Assembly: GCA_910578585.1 (NCBI GenBank)
Contig: CAJTRG010000009.1
Span: 1-64,000 of the forward strand
Direction: 5' to 3'
Origin: an uncultured Mailhella sp.
Lineage (GTDB): Bacteria; Desulfobacterota; Desulfovibrionia; Desulfovibrionales; Desulfovibrionaceae
Length of the DNA: 64,000 nucleotides
Below the pieces are notes generated by a model that was not told the DNA's origin, ran no database searches, and saw only the letters and a list, made by a program, of their open reading frames with translations. The translations under genes and the position numbers were made by a program. This document shows positions 27,706 to 36,612 of this stretch, one piece after another. The stretch's first letter is position 1, and every line of letters starts with the position of its first letter.

Positions 27706-28338
27706 ATGAAAAAAATTGCTATCTTAATACTTCTTTTATTGACCATGTTAATTCCTATCACAGCGGCTGCCAGTGATTTTAGTTCTGCCATGAACCGAGC
27801 ATTGAGTACCTTGCTTGGAACGGGCTATGTTCCGGCGGCTGCCACTGATATTGTCTACAGCATGGACCAACAGCTTCTTGAACTTTTAGGCGAGGAATAT
27901 TCAAGAAGAGATTTGCGCATTGTAATCACAGTGCCTGTTAATATTGATAATTTTGATAAAACCAATACGCTTGCGCGGCAAATGGCAGAAGAAGTTGCCA
28001 ATAAACTCAAAGAAAAAGGCTATCGTGTTTTTGAAATCAGACGCGCAACCGATATTGAAATTACACCACGAAAAGGGGAATTTCTTTTATCCCGTGAACA
28101 GCACAAATTATTCAAAACTGCTTTGAATATTGAACTTGTGATGACAGGTACCTATACCATAACAGATCGTTCTGTGCGGTTTAATTGCCGCCTGCTCTAT
28201 ACCGGTTCCTATGAAATTATTGCTTCAGGAAATGGAACAGTGCCCATTTATAATGAAATCCAGCCCCTTTTGGATGAAATTCCGGAAGAAGAGAAAATAC
28301 CGCCAGTACTCGCGCCCAGTGTGCGTACAAAATTATAA
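27706..28338 (+). CDS. Second FlgO-like exported protein
   Basis: The protein (210 residues) has a signal peptide (1-22, ending TAAAS). ARQMAEEVANKLKEKGYRVFEIR, then LVMTGTYTITDRSVRFNCRL, match the helix-strand order of FlgO domains (an ABC-peptide-like fold also seen in CsgG/LpoB-type proteins). It is the third gene of a cassette of secreted proteins and is followed by a terminator. The role is unknown. Confidence 0.6.
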   Translation: MKKIAILILLLLTMLIPITAAASDFSSAMNRALSTLLGTGYVPAAATDIVYSMDQQLLELLGEEYSRRDLRIVITVPVNIDNFDKTNTLARQMAEEVANKLKEKGYRVFEIRRATDIEITPRKGEFLLSREQHKLFKTALNIELVMTGTYTITDRSVRFNCRLLYTGSYEIIASGNGTVPIYNEIQPLLDEIPEEEKIPPVLAPSVRTKL

Positions 28339-28375
28339 AATTTTATTGTGGAAAAAACGCAAGGATTGAGGGAGT

Positions 28376-28402
28376 AAGAGGGAATTTTTTCCCTCTTTTT
28401 TT
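28376..28402 (+). terminator. Terminator of the FlgO-like operon
   Basis: AAGAGGGAA (28376-28384) pairs with TTCCCTCTT (28389-28397) around a TTTT loop and runs into T7. Confidence 0.88.
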
Positions 28403-28451
28403 GTGGCTTTTTTCTTGAGGTATTTAAAATTATAACGTATATATACTTGCT

Positions 28452-29126
28452 ATGAATACGTTTGATTTAGCAATGGCATTACAAAAATTGTCCTATTCCT
28501 TTATTCCGGTTTTACTTGGAATTATCTTGCATGAAGTGGCTCATGGCTATGTTGCCTACAAAAAGGGTGACCCCACAGCTATGATGATGGGCAGGATTAC
28601 CTTAAATCCTTTGCCTCATATTGACCCCATGGGACTCATTGTCTTTATTTTTACCGCAGTTTTCAGTCCCTTTGTTTTTGGCTGGGCAAAGCCTGTGCCG
28701 GTCAATCCTCGTTATTTTAAAAATATCCGCGGGGATATGATGCTTGTTTCTGCGGCAGGGCCTCTGACCAATTTCCTTTTGGCAATGTTTTTTGCTGTCT
28801 TATTGAAATTGTTGACCTTTTTGCCGGCTGAAACTTTAATGAGTTTAGGCACAAGTGTTGATTTTATTGTGAATATGTGTGCTGTGGGAATTTGGGCAAA
28901 TATTGGGCTTATGTGGATTAATCTTGTGCCTGTGCCTCCGCTTGACGGCAGTAAGCTACTTATGGGAATTTTGCCCTATAACATGGCTGTGCGTTTTGCA
29001 GAAGTGGAGCGCTATGGCATGCTGATCCTCATGGCGCTTATTTTTACAGGGCTTTTTAGTTATGTTATTATGCCCTTTATTCGGATTACAGCATATTTAA
29101 TTTTTACTATATTTGGTTTAAACTAG
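28452..29126 (+). CDS. Site-2 protease family (M50) membrane metalloprotease
   Basis: The protein (224 residues) has about six membrane segments. The zinc motif is HEVAH (27-31), and NLVPVPPLDGSKLL near 165-178 provides the third metal ligand. No PDZ domain is present, so it belongs to the compact group of site-2 proteases; substrates are unknown. No ribosome-binding site is seen. TATATA/TATACT lies within 14 bases of the ATG after TTGAGG (28415-28420), so translation may be leaderless. trpS follows after 9 bases. Confidence 0.88.
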   Translation: MNTFDLAMALQKLSYSFIPVLLGIILHEVAHGYVAYKKGDPTAMMMGRITLNPLPHIDPMGLIVFIFTAVFSPFVFGWAKPVPVNPRYFKNIRGDMMLVSAAGPLTNFLLAMFFAVLLKLLTFLPAETLMSLGTSVDFIVNMCAVGIWANIGLMWINLVPVPPLDGSKLLMGILPYNMAVRFAEVERYGMLILMALIFTGLFSYVIMPFIRITAYLIFTIFGLN

Positions 29127-29135
29127 GAGATAATC

Positions 29136-30131
29136 ATGAGCGAACAGGTAATTAAAGGCTCTTGCACAGTTTCTGGTATGCGTCCCACAGGGCCTTTGCA
29201 TATTGGGCATTATTTTGGAGCTCTCAAAAACTTTGTTGAAATGCAGGAAGACAATAAAGCATTTTTCTTTGTGGCTGATTGGCATGCGCTTACCAGTGAT
29301 TATGCCGACACATCCCGCGTGAATGAATTTGTGGATGAAATGGTTATGGATTGGCTGAGCGTTGGACTTGACCCCAATAAATGTACTATTTTCCGTCAAT
29401 CTCAAATCAAACAGCATGCTGAACTGCATTTACTGCTTTCCATGATTACGCCGAACAGCTGGCTTGAACGCAATCCCACCTATAAGGAACAGCAGCAGGA
29501 AATTACCACTAAAGACCTTGGTAACTATGGCTTTTTAGGCTATCCTGTGCTTATGGCTTCTGATATTCTTATTTACCGTCCAAGCTGGGTGCCTGTAGGG
29601 CAAGACCAGCTGCCTCATATGGAGTTGACCCGTGAAATTGCCCGTCGTTTCAACTATTTATATGGTGATACCTTCCCGGAACCTCAGGCAAAATTAACTC
29701 CTGCTGCAAAATGCCCGGGACTTGACGGACGGAAAATGAGCAAAAGCTATGGCAATGGTATTTTCTTAAGTGATACCATGGAAACAATCGCTCCAAAAGT
29801 AAAATCCATGTTTACCGACCCAGCTCGTTTACGTAAGAGCGACCCCGGCAATCCTGATGTATGTAATTTATTTCCTTATCATCTTTTATTGACTGATGCG
29901 GAAACGCAAAAGGAAATCCGTGAAGGCTGCACTCATGCAACTTTTGGCTGTGTGGAATGTAAGAAAATCTTTATGCAGGGACTGGAAAACTTTTTGGCGC
30001 CAATCCATGAAAGAAGAGCAGGCATTACTAAGGATTATATTCAGGATATTCTTGCAGCAGGCAATGAAAACGCGCGGAAAAATGCAGAAGAAACCATGCG
30101 CATTGTTCGTGATCATATGAAACTTATCTAA
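29136..30131 (+). CDS. trpS: Tryptophanyl-tRNA synthetase
   Basis: The protein (331 residues) is of normal class Ic length. The HIGH motif is in GPLHIGHYFGAL, and KMSKS is in DGRKMSKSYGN. DILIYRPSWVPVGQDQLPH forms the tryptophan pocket region. It has an AGGAG-type site and lies between the M50 protease and rfaE2. Confidence 0.97.
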   Translation: MSEQVIKGSCTVSGMRPTGPLHIGHYFGALKNFVEMQEDNKAFFFVADWHALTSDYADTSRVNEFVDEMVMDWLSVGLDPNKCTIFRQSQIKQHAELHLLLSMITPNSWLERNPTYKEQQQEITTKDLGNYGFLGYPVLMASDILIYRPSWVPVGQDQLPHMELTREIARRFNYLYGDTFPEPQAKLTPAAKCPGLDGRKMSKSYGNGIFLSDTMETIAPKVKSMFTDPARLRKSDPGNPDVCNLFPYHLLLTDAETQKEIREGCTHATFGCVECKKIFMQGLENFLAPIHERRAGITKDYIQDILAAGNENARKNAEETMRIVRDHMKLI

Positions 30132-30150
30132 TTGAAATAAAAGGTATTAT

Positions 30151-30645
30151 ATGCTTATTCATCCTAAAATGTGCGATAGAGAAACAGCGAAAAAACGTAT
30201 TCTTGGCTATAAAGAACAAGGCAAGAAAATAGTTTTTACCAATGGCTGTTTTGATATTATTCATCCGGGGCATGTGGATTTACTCGCGCGGGCAAAGGCC
30301 TTGGGCGATATTCTTGTACTGGGATTAAACAGTGATGAATCAGTGAGAAATCAGGGAAAGGGCGATGACCGCCCTTTTAATACCTATGAAGCAAGGGCTT
30401 TCGTGCTCGCGCATTTAGAAAGTGTAGATATTGTTGTTCCTTTTAATGAAGATACGCCCCTTGCCTTGATTGAGGATTTTGTGCCTGATATTTTGGTCAA
30501 GGGCGGCGATTGGAATATCGACAAGATTGTAGGCAAGGATATTGTGCAAAATAATGGCGGAAAAGTATTTTCCCTGCCGCTCATTCAAGGCTATTCAACC
30601 ACAAATTTAGCCAATAAAATTGCAAAAACACATAGTGTTTCTTAG
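30151..30645 (+). CDS. rfaE2: D-glycero-beta-D-manno-heptose 1-phosphate adenylyltransferase
   Basis: The protein (164 residues) transfers AMP to heptose 1-phosphate for lipopolysaccharide inner core synthesis. The nucleotidyltransferase signature is FTNGCFDIIHPGHVDLL, and LGLNSDESVR and VKGGDW follow. It corresponds to the C-terminal half of E. coli HldE, here as a separate protein. It shows the organism makes an LPS heptose core. Confidence 0.92.
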   Translation: MLIHPKMCDRETAKKRILGYKEQGKKIVFTNGCFDIIHPGHVDLLARAKALGDILVLGLNSDESVRNQGKGDDRPFNTYEARAFVLAHLESVDIVVPFNEDTPLALIEDFVPDILVKGGDWNIDKIVGKDIVQNNGGKVFSLPLIQGYSTTNLANKIAKTHSVS

Positions 30646-30667
30646 TCTATGATATTGGGTAGTTGGC

Positions 30668-31816
30668 ATGCTGGTTTTATTATCTTATTCCATACATGGC
30701 TCGATTTTGGATATACGGGCAAGAGGGGATTGGACATTAAAAAATATTTCTCATGCTACAGCCCGCACATTATCACGCAGACAAAAAGAAATTATTAAAG
30801 CAATACGTTCACAAAAACTTGAAAAAATCCAATTAAATTATAAAGCATTTCCCAGCCAAAAAGTGCTTTGGGGTTCTTTTTTATTATCTTTTTTCTGTCA
30901 ATTGAGAGAGGAAGCGCAAAAGAAATCTATTTCTGTTGATATTTCTTATTTGCCGCAGCAAATGCAGGAACTTCTTGCTGTAAGCTATGCAGCTTCCATA
31001 GATATAAAACAAAAATCCAATAAAAATATTTTCCATATTCTGGGTTTATGGATAGAAAAAAAAGTTCAGCAAGTCCTTGCAGCCATGGATTTTGTGGGAG
31101 AAATAAGCCTTGCCATGCTCAAATTTTTTGCAGGTAAGGCAACAATCAGCGCAAAAGATGTCTGGCAGGAAATTTATAATGCCGGGGCATCTTCCCTGCC
31201 TATTATTTCTCTTGTCAGTGTTTTGCTGGGACTTATTCTTGCTTTTGTCAGTGCCGTTCAATTACAGGTGCTTGGGGCTGAAGTGTATGTTTCTTCCCTG
31301 ATTACTGTTTCCATGGTGCGGGTAATGAGTCCCGTGCTGACCAGTATTGTTATTGCGGGGCGTATTGGCGCAAGTTATGCGGCAACCATTGGCAGCATGC
31401 AGGTGAATGAGGAAGTGGACGCGCTGAAAACTTTTGGTATCAATCCTGTTGAATTTCTTGTTTTGCCGCGTTTTCTGGCTCTTACGCTGATGATGCCTTT
31501 TTTGACAGTGTATGCTGATTTTATGGGAATTTTAGGCGGATATGCTGTTATTGCTTTAGGCTGGGATATTTCATTTTATTCATTTTTGGATAATGTGCAG
31601 ATGTTTACGCATATGCATCATATTTTTATAGGTTTATTCCATGCTTTCATTTTTGGAATACTTATTGCGCTTTCTGGCTGTTATCAGGGGATAATAAGCG
31701 GGCGTGACGCTGAGGCGGTAGGACGCGCAACCACCCTGGCTGTTGTGCATTCGATTATCGGCATTATTGTTTCAACGTCCATAGTAACCATTATCTTGAG
31801 TGGCTTTAATTTATAG
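30668..31816 (+). CDS. mlaE: MlaE-family lipid ABC transporter permease with N-terminal STAS-like domain
   Basis: The protein (382 residues) has a soluble N-terminal domain of about 115 residues that resembles STAS/MlaB, then five to six membrane helices of the MlaE permease. RIGASYAATIGSMQVNEEVDAL is the family's cytoplasmic coupling sequence. Fusing the STAS and permease parts removes the need for separate mlaB. With mlaF and mlaD it forms a system that moves phospholipids between inner and outer membrane. Confidence 0.88.
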   Translation: MLVLLSYSIHGSILDIRARGDWTLKNISHATARTLSRRQKEIIKAIRSQKLEKIQLNYKAFPSQKVLWGSFLLSFFCQLREEAQKKSISVDISYLPQQMQELLAVSYAASIDIKQKSNKNIFHILGLWIEKKVQQVLAAMDFVGEISLAMLKFFAGKATISAKDVWQEIYNAGASSLPIISLVSVLLGLILAFVSAVQLQVLGAEVYVSSLITVSMVRVMSPVLTSIVIAGRIGASYAATIGSMQVNEEVDALKTFGINPVEFLVLPRFLALTLMMPFLTVYADFMGILGGYAVIALGWDISFYSFLDNVQMFTHMHHIFIGLFHAFIFGILIALSGCYQGIISGRDAEAVGRATTLAVVHSIIGIIVSTSIVTIILSGFNL

Positions 31817-31824
31817 GAAAAAGT

Positions 31825-32568
31825 ATGCAACTCCCTATGATTGATGTAAAAAATCTTACCGTCGCCTATGGCACGAAACTCATTCAGGAAAATTTAACGT
31901 TTTCTGTGAATGAAAAAGAGATTTTTATCATTATGGGGGGCAGTGGCTGCGGAAAAAGTTCTTTGCTACGGGTGCTGATGGGGTTGCTTGAGCCCAGTAA
32001 GGGGCAAGTGCTTTTTCAGGGCGTTGATTTTTGGAAAAATGAAAAAGCTCAGCAGGATATTTTGCGTTCTATTGGCGTGATGTTTCAAGGGGGAGCTTTA
32101 TGGACTTCCCGAACCCTGGCAGAAAATATTGCCATTCCCTTAGAGCAGTTTACTACATTAAATACAAAACAAATCAAAGAGATAGCTCGTTATAAACTCT
32201 CGCAGGTAGGGCTTTCCGGCTTTGAAAATTATTATCCTTCAGAAATCAGCGGCGGTATGCGAAAACGGGCAGGGATTGCAAGGGCACTTGCGCTTGATCC
32301 TCGTTTTGTTTTTTTGGATGAACCTTCCGCAGGTCTTGACCCCGTGAGTTCTGCAAGGCTTGATGAGCTTATTTTGCAGCTTCGTGACAGTTTAGACATG
32401 ACAATTTTAATTGTCACCCATGAACTTGCCAGTATTTTTGCGGTTGCAGATAATGCCATTTGGCTTGATGCAAAGACAAAAACTATGCTGGCGCAGGGGA
32501 ATCCCAAAGAACTGCTTGCGCATGGGCCTTTGGTTGTGCAAAAGTTTTTAAAACGAGAAGCAGATTAG
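31825..32568 (+). CDS. mlaF: MlaF-family lipid ABC transporter ATPase
   Basis: The protein (247 residues) has Walker A GGSGCGKSS (about 38-46), Q-loop VMFQGGALW, signature SGGMRKRAGIARAL, Walker B FVFLDEPSAGLDP and H-loop VTHEL. The ALWTSRTLAENIA segment is typical of the Mla subfamily. It starts 8 bases after mlaE. Confidence 0.93.
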   Translation: MQLPMIDVKNLTVAYGTKLIQENLTFSVNEKEIFIIMGGSGCGKSSLLRVLMGLLEPSKGQVLFQGVDFWKNEKAQQDILRSIGVMFQGGALWTSRTLAENIAIPLEQFTTLNTKQIKEIARYKLSQVGLSGFENYYPSEISGGMRKRAGIARALALDPRFVFLDEPSAGLDPVSSARLDELILQLRDSLDMTILIVTHELASIFAVADNAIWLDAKTKTMLAQGNPKELLAHGPLVVQKFLKREAD

Positions 32569-32576
32569 GTCAACTA

Positions 32577-32605
32577 TCGACACACTGCTTTTTTTCGTGT
32601 ATAAA
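32577..32605 (+). promoter_or_regulatory. Internal promoter before mlaD
   Basis: TCGACA (32577-32582), exactly 17 bases, then TATAAA (32600-32605), each a 5/6 match. The predicted start is about 25 bases upstream of the GTG start of mlaD. Confidence 0.6.
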
Positions 32606-32634
32606 AGAGAAAAGTTAAACAAGAAGAGTGTATT

Positions 32635-33552
32635 GTGTTTAAAAATAAAACAATTATCGGAGCTTTTGTTTTTGGCTCTATTTTCCTTGTTTCATTAGCC
32701 TTTTTCCTTTTAGGCTATGGAAATTTTAATAGACAGCAAACAGGTTTTGCCCTGTTTTTTGACTCTTCTTTGCGTGGCCTCAATATTGATTCCCCTGTAT
32801 TTTTCAATGGTGTTTCTGTGGGGAAAGTTCGTTCTATTTATATTGTGCCCAATTCTAAAAAAGATAGTTTTGATACAGTTGTTATTATTGAATTAGATGA
32901 AAAATCCGGTGGAATTGATTCTCTCAACGAAGATCATAATTTTCTGTCCCATGTTCAGGATGAAGAGTACATGAGCGGGCTTATCAGCAGAGGGCTGAGA
33001 GCAAAGCTGACCACAGCAAGCCTTATTACAGGGCAGCTTGTGATTGAACTTATTATGATTGAAAATCCTGAGCCTTTGAGAGAAGCGCAAAAGCAAAAAT
33101 ATGATGATATGATCCAAATTCCTACTTTGCCCAGTGTTTTTGACAGTATTTTATCGAATTTTCAGGGGGTTCCTTTCCATGAAATAAGTGTGGAATTACT
33201 GCATTTACTGGAAAATCTTAATCATGCTCTTGCAGAAATTGATTTGCCGGAAATCAACAGGAATTTAAACAGTGCTCTTCTTGGTATGCAGCATGTTGAA
33301 AATGATGCTCAAAATACAATAAAAGAATATAAAAATATTGCTCTTGCGATTAAAGAAAAAATTCCTTCCATTTTGCAGCATTTGAATACTTTTGCAAGAA
33401 ACGGCTCAAGAGCAACTCAGGATGATTCTGCTGTTATGCAGGAATTTTTCCTTACGCTGCAAGCTTTGAAGGATGCAGCCAATTCTATTTCACATTTAGC
33501 AGAATTACTTGAAAATCAACCAGATGCATTAATTTTTGGAAAGGCAAAATAA
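32635..33552 (+). CDS. mlaD: MlaD/MCE-domain lipid transport protein
   Basis: The protein (305 residues) has an N-terminal membrane anchor (about 7-25) and one MCE domain (FALFFDSSLRGLNIDSPVFF through ISRGLRAKLTTASLITGQLV). A helical C-terminal tail follows. It should form the periplasmic hexameric ring that binds lipids. It starts with GTG after AAGAAGAG. Its stop shares one base with the next start. Confidence 0.88.
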   Translation: MFKNKTIIGAFVFGSIFLVSLAFFLLGYGNFNRQQTGFALFFDSSLRGLNIDSPVFFNGVSVGKVRSIYIVPNSKKDSFDTVVIIELDEKSGGIDSLNEDHNFLSHVQDEEYMSGLISRGLRAKLTTASLITGQLVIELIMIENPEPLREAQKQKYDDMIQIPTLPSVFDSILSNFQGVPFHEISVELLHLLENLNHALAEIDLPEINRNLNSALLGMQHVENDAQNTIKEYKNIALAIKEKIPSILQHLNTFARNGSRATQDDSAVMQEFFLTLQALKDAANSISHLAELLENQPDALIFGKAK

Positions 33553-34139
33553 TGAAAAAATATTTTCTTTGTACCTTATTTTTATTTCTTTGTTCCTGCA
33601 GCCATATTTCATTGCCAACCAATGTATATGTTATTGATATTCCAGAAACATATTCCGAACAATATCAAAATAAAGTGCAAATAGGTTCTGGTCCTATTTT
33701 TGCGATTATGCATATTAATATTCCTTCTTATCTGAACAGACCACAGATTGTGCTTCGTGAAAAAGGCTCAAAAATTCATATAGATGAACGGCATCGCTGG
33801 GGTGAAAATCTGGATAAAGCCATCAGCAGGGTTTTATCTGATGCGCTGACCAATAATCTTACCGAGCTCAATGGGGTTGCTGTACCACTCAAGCTTGGCA
33901 TGCACCCGGATTATACCATTCAGCTTGATATTAGCCGTTTTGAAGGAAATGTGGATGAATATTTGGAACTTGATGCCTTTTGGACGCTGCAAAAGAATGG
34001 CGTAAAAATTTTACAGGCAAGTTTTTACAAGAAAATTTCCGTTGAGAATAATTATTCAGGTTTTGTGAACGGATATGGGGAATTATTGTATTTACTCGCT
34101 CAAGATATGGCAAAAGCTTTTTATGCGCATATTCAATAG
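33552..34139 (+). CDS. PqiC/ABC-type transport auxiliary lipoprotein
   Basis: The protein (195 residues) begins MKKYFLCTLFLFLCSCSH, a lipoprotein signal with lipobox LCSC. IPSYLNRPQIVLREKGSKIHI with RWGENLDKAISRVLSDAL is characteristic of the PqiC/DUF330 family, outer-membrane partners of MCE systems. It overlaps mlaD by one base and completes the transporter. Confidence 0.85.
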   Translation: MKKYFLCTLFLFLCSCSHISLPTNVYVIDIPETYSEQYQNKVQIGSGPIFAIMHINIPSYLNRPQIVLREKGSKIHIDERHRWGENLDKAISRVLSDALTNNLTELNGVAVPLKLGMHPDYTIQLDISRFEGNVDEYLELDAFWTLQKNGVKILQASFYKKISVENNYSGFVNGYGELLYLLAQDMAKAFYAHIQ

Positions 34140-34151
34140 AGAAGGGGAATA

Positions 34152-36299
34152 GTGTTGCGTTTCTTCATTCGTTTTTTATTGAAAATATTTTTCAGGGTTC
34201 AAGTTGTTGATATTGAACATTATACAAAGGCCGGGGACAGGGTTTTGCTTGTTACCAATTGTGGTTCTTTGCTTGATCCGCTTCTTCTTTCCTGTTTTTT
34301 GAATAAAACAATTACTGTTGCTATTGACAGTAAAATTCGCAAAAAATGGTGGATACGTCCATTTTTATCTTGTTCCAAAGTTTTGGAAGCAGATTTTAAT
34401 TCTCCCATTTCGACGTTAAAGCTTGTAAAGGCACTTGAAAAACATGAACATTGTATGGTTTTTCATGAAAAGTCCTTTATGCAGGATAAGCATTATATGA
34501 AAATTCTTGAGGCAACAGCCATTATTGCTGAAAAGGCTCAGGCTCAAATTGTGCCTGTGCGGATTGATGGTGCTGCCTATTCAATATTTTCCTATTATCG
34601 GCATAAACAATTATTGCGTTATTTTCCTCAAATTGTGCTCACTGTTTTGCCTTCTTATACCCTTGAAAAAGATCATGCTGTCAGCAATAAAGAATGGAGA
34701 AAATTGAATGCCATAAAATTGTATGATATTATGAGTAATCTTCTTGTGGAATCCACCAATACAGACATGAACTTTGCTCAGGCTTTTGTGGAAGCCATGA
34801 AAGTGCATGGCAAAAAATATATTATTGCCGAAGATCAAGACAGAAAATGCGTTGATTATAAAACTATTTTATTAAAAGCGAATGTCCTTGGACGTGCGCT
34901 CGCTAGGCTGACGAAAAATGAACGTCTCCTTGGCTTCATGCTTCCCAGTTCTCTGGCAGGTATTGTGACCTTTTTAGGTTTTCATCTTACCGGAAAAGTT
35001 CCTGTGATGATCAATTTCACGGCAGGTGCGTATTCCATGGTTGGAGCTTGCCAAACTCTGGATTTAAAAGTTGTTATTTCTTCTCGTAAATTTATTAAAC
35101 TTGGCGAGCTTGAGCCTTTAGAAAAAGCTCTTTTAGATGCAGGCATGAAGATTATTTATCTGGAAGATGTTGCAAAACGGATAAAACTTGCAGATAAAAT
35201 CTCCGGAGTTCTTGCCGCAGTCTTTTGCCGCGTTCCCAAAACGCCTGCCGCTGACCCCGTTGCTATTCTCTTTACCTCCGGCACTGAAGGCTTGCCAAAA
35301 TCTGTTTTTATCAGCCATAAAAACGTACTCTATAATAAAGAGCAATGTTTGACTGTGTTATCAGTCAATTCTGGAGACAGGCTTTTCAACTGTCTGCCGC
35401 TCTTCCATGTTTTTGGCCTTGGCGTTGGCACAGTTTTACCTTTGACCAGCGGAATGAAAGTCTTTTTCTATCCTTCACCCCTTCATTTTCGCATTGTGCC
35501 AAAACTCTTTTATGAAAGCCAATCCACAGTTATTTGCGGAACAGATACCTTTTTAGCTGGCTATGCCCGTTATGGCCGCCCCTATGATTTTTGCAATGCT
35601 CGTTTAGTGATTGAAGGAGCAGAAAAATTGCGTGAGACAACGTACCAAACATGGCGAGACAAATTTGGCGTTGAAATTAAAGAGGGCTATGGGGCAACGG
35701 AAACTTCTCCAGTTCTTGCTGTTAATACGGATGCGAATGCTGTCAGGGGCAGTGTGGGCAGACTTTTGCCGGGGCTTCAATATAAATTGAAGAAAGTTGA
35801 AGGCATTAATGAAGGCGGTTCCTTGTGCGTCAAAGGAAATAACGTTATGCTCGGGTATATGCGTCCAAGCAATAAGGGCGTGCTGGAAACGCCAAGTGTT
35901 GAAATTGGCGGAGACATTTTAGAGGGCTGGTATGATACCGGCGATATTGTTGAAGTTGATAAGTACGGTTTTATTTATATCAAAGGTCGGGCTAAACGTT
36001 TTGCCAAGCTTGGCGGGGAAATGGTTTCTCTTGTGGCTATTGAAATGGCGTTATCAGAACTGTGGCCCGATGTTCCCCTTGGCATTGTTGCCATTCCTGA
36101 TTCCAAGAAGGGTGAACAGCTTGTGCTTATTATCGAAAAGCAAAATGTGACGACCAATGATATTGCAACCTATTTTGCAACAAAAGGTGTTTCTGCTCTG
36201 TGGACACCAAAGAAGATTATTTGCGTAAAGCAAGCCCCCTTACTTGGTTCTGGTAAATTTGATTATAATAAAGCCAAGGAAATGGCAAAAGCATTATAA
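34152..36299 (+). CDS. Aas-like acyl-ACP synthetase with degenerate acyltransferase domain
   Basis: The protein has 715 residues. Residues 25-180 resemble a PlsC/Aas lysophospholipid acyltransferase, but the catalytic NHxSxxD reads NCGSLLD (C37 for His, D42 kept) and the FPEGR block reads FHEKS (104-108). From about 215, an adenylate-forming domain is intact: ILFTSGTEGLPKS (about 371-383), YGATETSPV, and GWYDTGD with KRFAKLGGEMV. In E. coli, Aas re-acylates lysophosphatidylethanolamine. Here the synthetase half should work while the transferase half probably does not in the usual way. It starts with GTG after AAGGGGAA, and its place after the MCE genes suggests phospholipid repair. Confidence 0.85.
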   Translation: MLRFFIRFLLKIFFRVQVVDIEHYTKAGDRVLLVTNCGSLLDPLLLSCFLNKTITVAIDSKIRKKWWIRPFLSCSKVLEADFNSPISTLKLVKALEKHEHCMVFHEKSFMQDKHYMKILEATAIIAEKAQAQIVPVRIDGAAYSIFSYYRHKQLLRYFPQIVLTVLPSYTLEKDHAVSNKEWRKLNAIKLYDIMSNLLVESTNTDMNFAQAFVEAMKVHGKKYIIAEDQDRKCVDYKTILLKANVLGRALARLTKNERLLGFMLPSSLAGIVTFLGFHLTGKVPVMINFTAGAYSMVGACQTLDLKVVISSRKFIKLGELEPLEKALLDAGMKIIYLEDVAKRIKLADKISGVLAAVFCRVPKTPAADPVAILFTSGTEGLPKSVFISHKNVLYNKEQCLTVLSVNSGDRLFNCLPLFHVFGLGVGTVLPLTSGMKVFFYPSPLHFRIVPKLFYESQSTVICGTDTFLAGYARYGRPYDFCNARLVIEGAEKLRETTYQTWRDKFGVEIKEGYGATETSPVLAVNTDANAVRGSVGRLLPGLQYKLKKVEGINEGGSLCVKGNNVMLGYMRPSNKGVLETPSVEIGGDILEGWYDTGDIVEVDKYGFIYIKGRAKRFAKLGGEMVSLVAIEMALSELWPDVPLGIVAIPDSKKGEQLVLIIEKQNVTTNDIATYFATKGVSALWTPKKIICVKQAPLLGSGKFDYNKAKEMAKAL

Positions 36300-36376
36300 G
36301 ATATAATGATAGTTACTTTGTTCGTCTTTTAGGTTTATTTCATAACAGCCAGATATAATTATAAAATTTTCTTTTT

Positions 36377-36447
36377 ATGGGGGAAATGATTAGCTCTGCT
36401 GTCTTTATTCGTAGTTTCCTGCGTCACAACGACTAAAGCTCCCCCAT
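36377..36447 (-). repeat. Possible distant relative of the MITE core (element C)
   Basis: Outer arms ATGGGGG and CCCCCAT (36377-36383, 36441-36447) enclose, on the minus strand, CTTTAGTCGT pairing with ACGAATAAAG (9 of 10), followed by GACAGCAGAG. GTCGTT and GACAGCAGAG are shared with the core units of copies A and B, in the same order, but GCCACCGAAGGCGACGAA is absent. The similarity is suggestive, not conclusive. Confidence 0.4.
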
Positions 36448-36460
36448 ACCCACCCACATC

Positions 36461-36488
36461 GCTTGTTTTTATTTTATAAAAACAAGAA
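36461..36488. repeat. AT-rich palindrome
   Basis: CTTGTTTTTAT and ATAAAAACAAG flank TTT. It has no clean T-run on either strand. It lies within the 313-base gap between two convergent genes. Confidence 0.5.
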
Positions 36489-36570
36489 GTTATGTGAAAG
36501 AAATAAATATTTGTTCAATAAGTTAAAATTTATTTGTTCATCAACCTGATACTAGAACAGAGCAATGATA

Positions 36571-36608
36571 ATACAAAAAAAGAGCAAATATTTGCTCTTT
36601 TTTTGTAT
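36571..36608. terminator. 38-base perfect palindrome, bidirectional terminator
   Basis: ATACAAAAAAAGAGCAAAT is followed directly by its complement. The GAGCAAAT/ATTTGCTC stem is flanked by A7 and T7, so it can end the Aas-like gene on the plus strand and the small gene on the minus strand. Confidence 0.85.
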
Positions 36609-36612
36609 CTTT

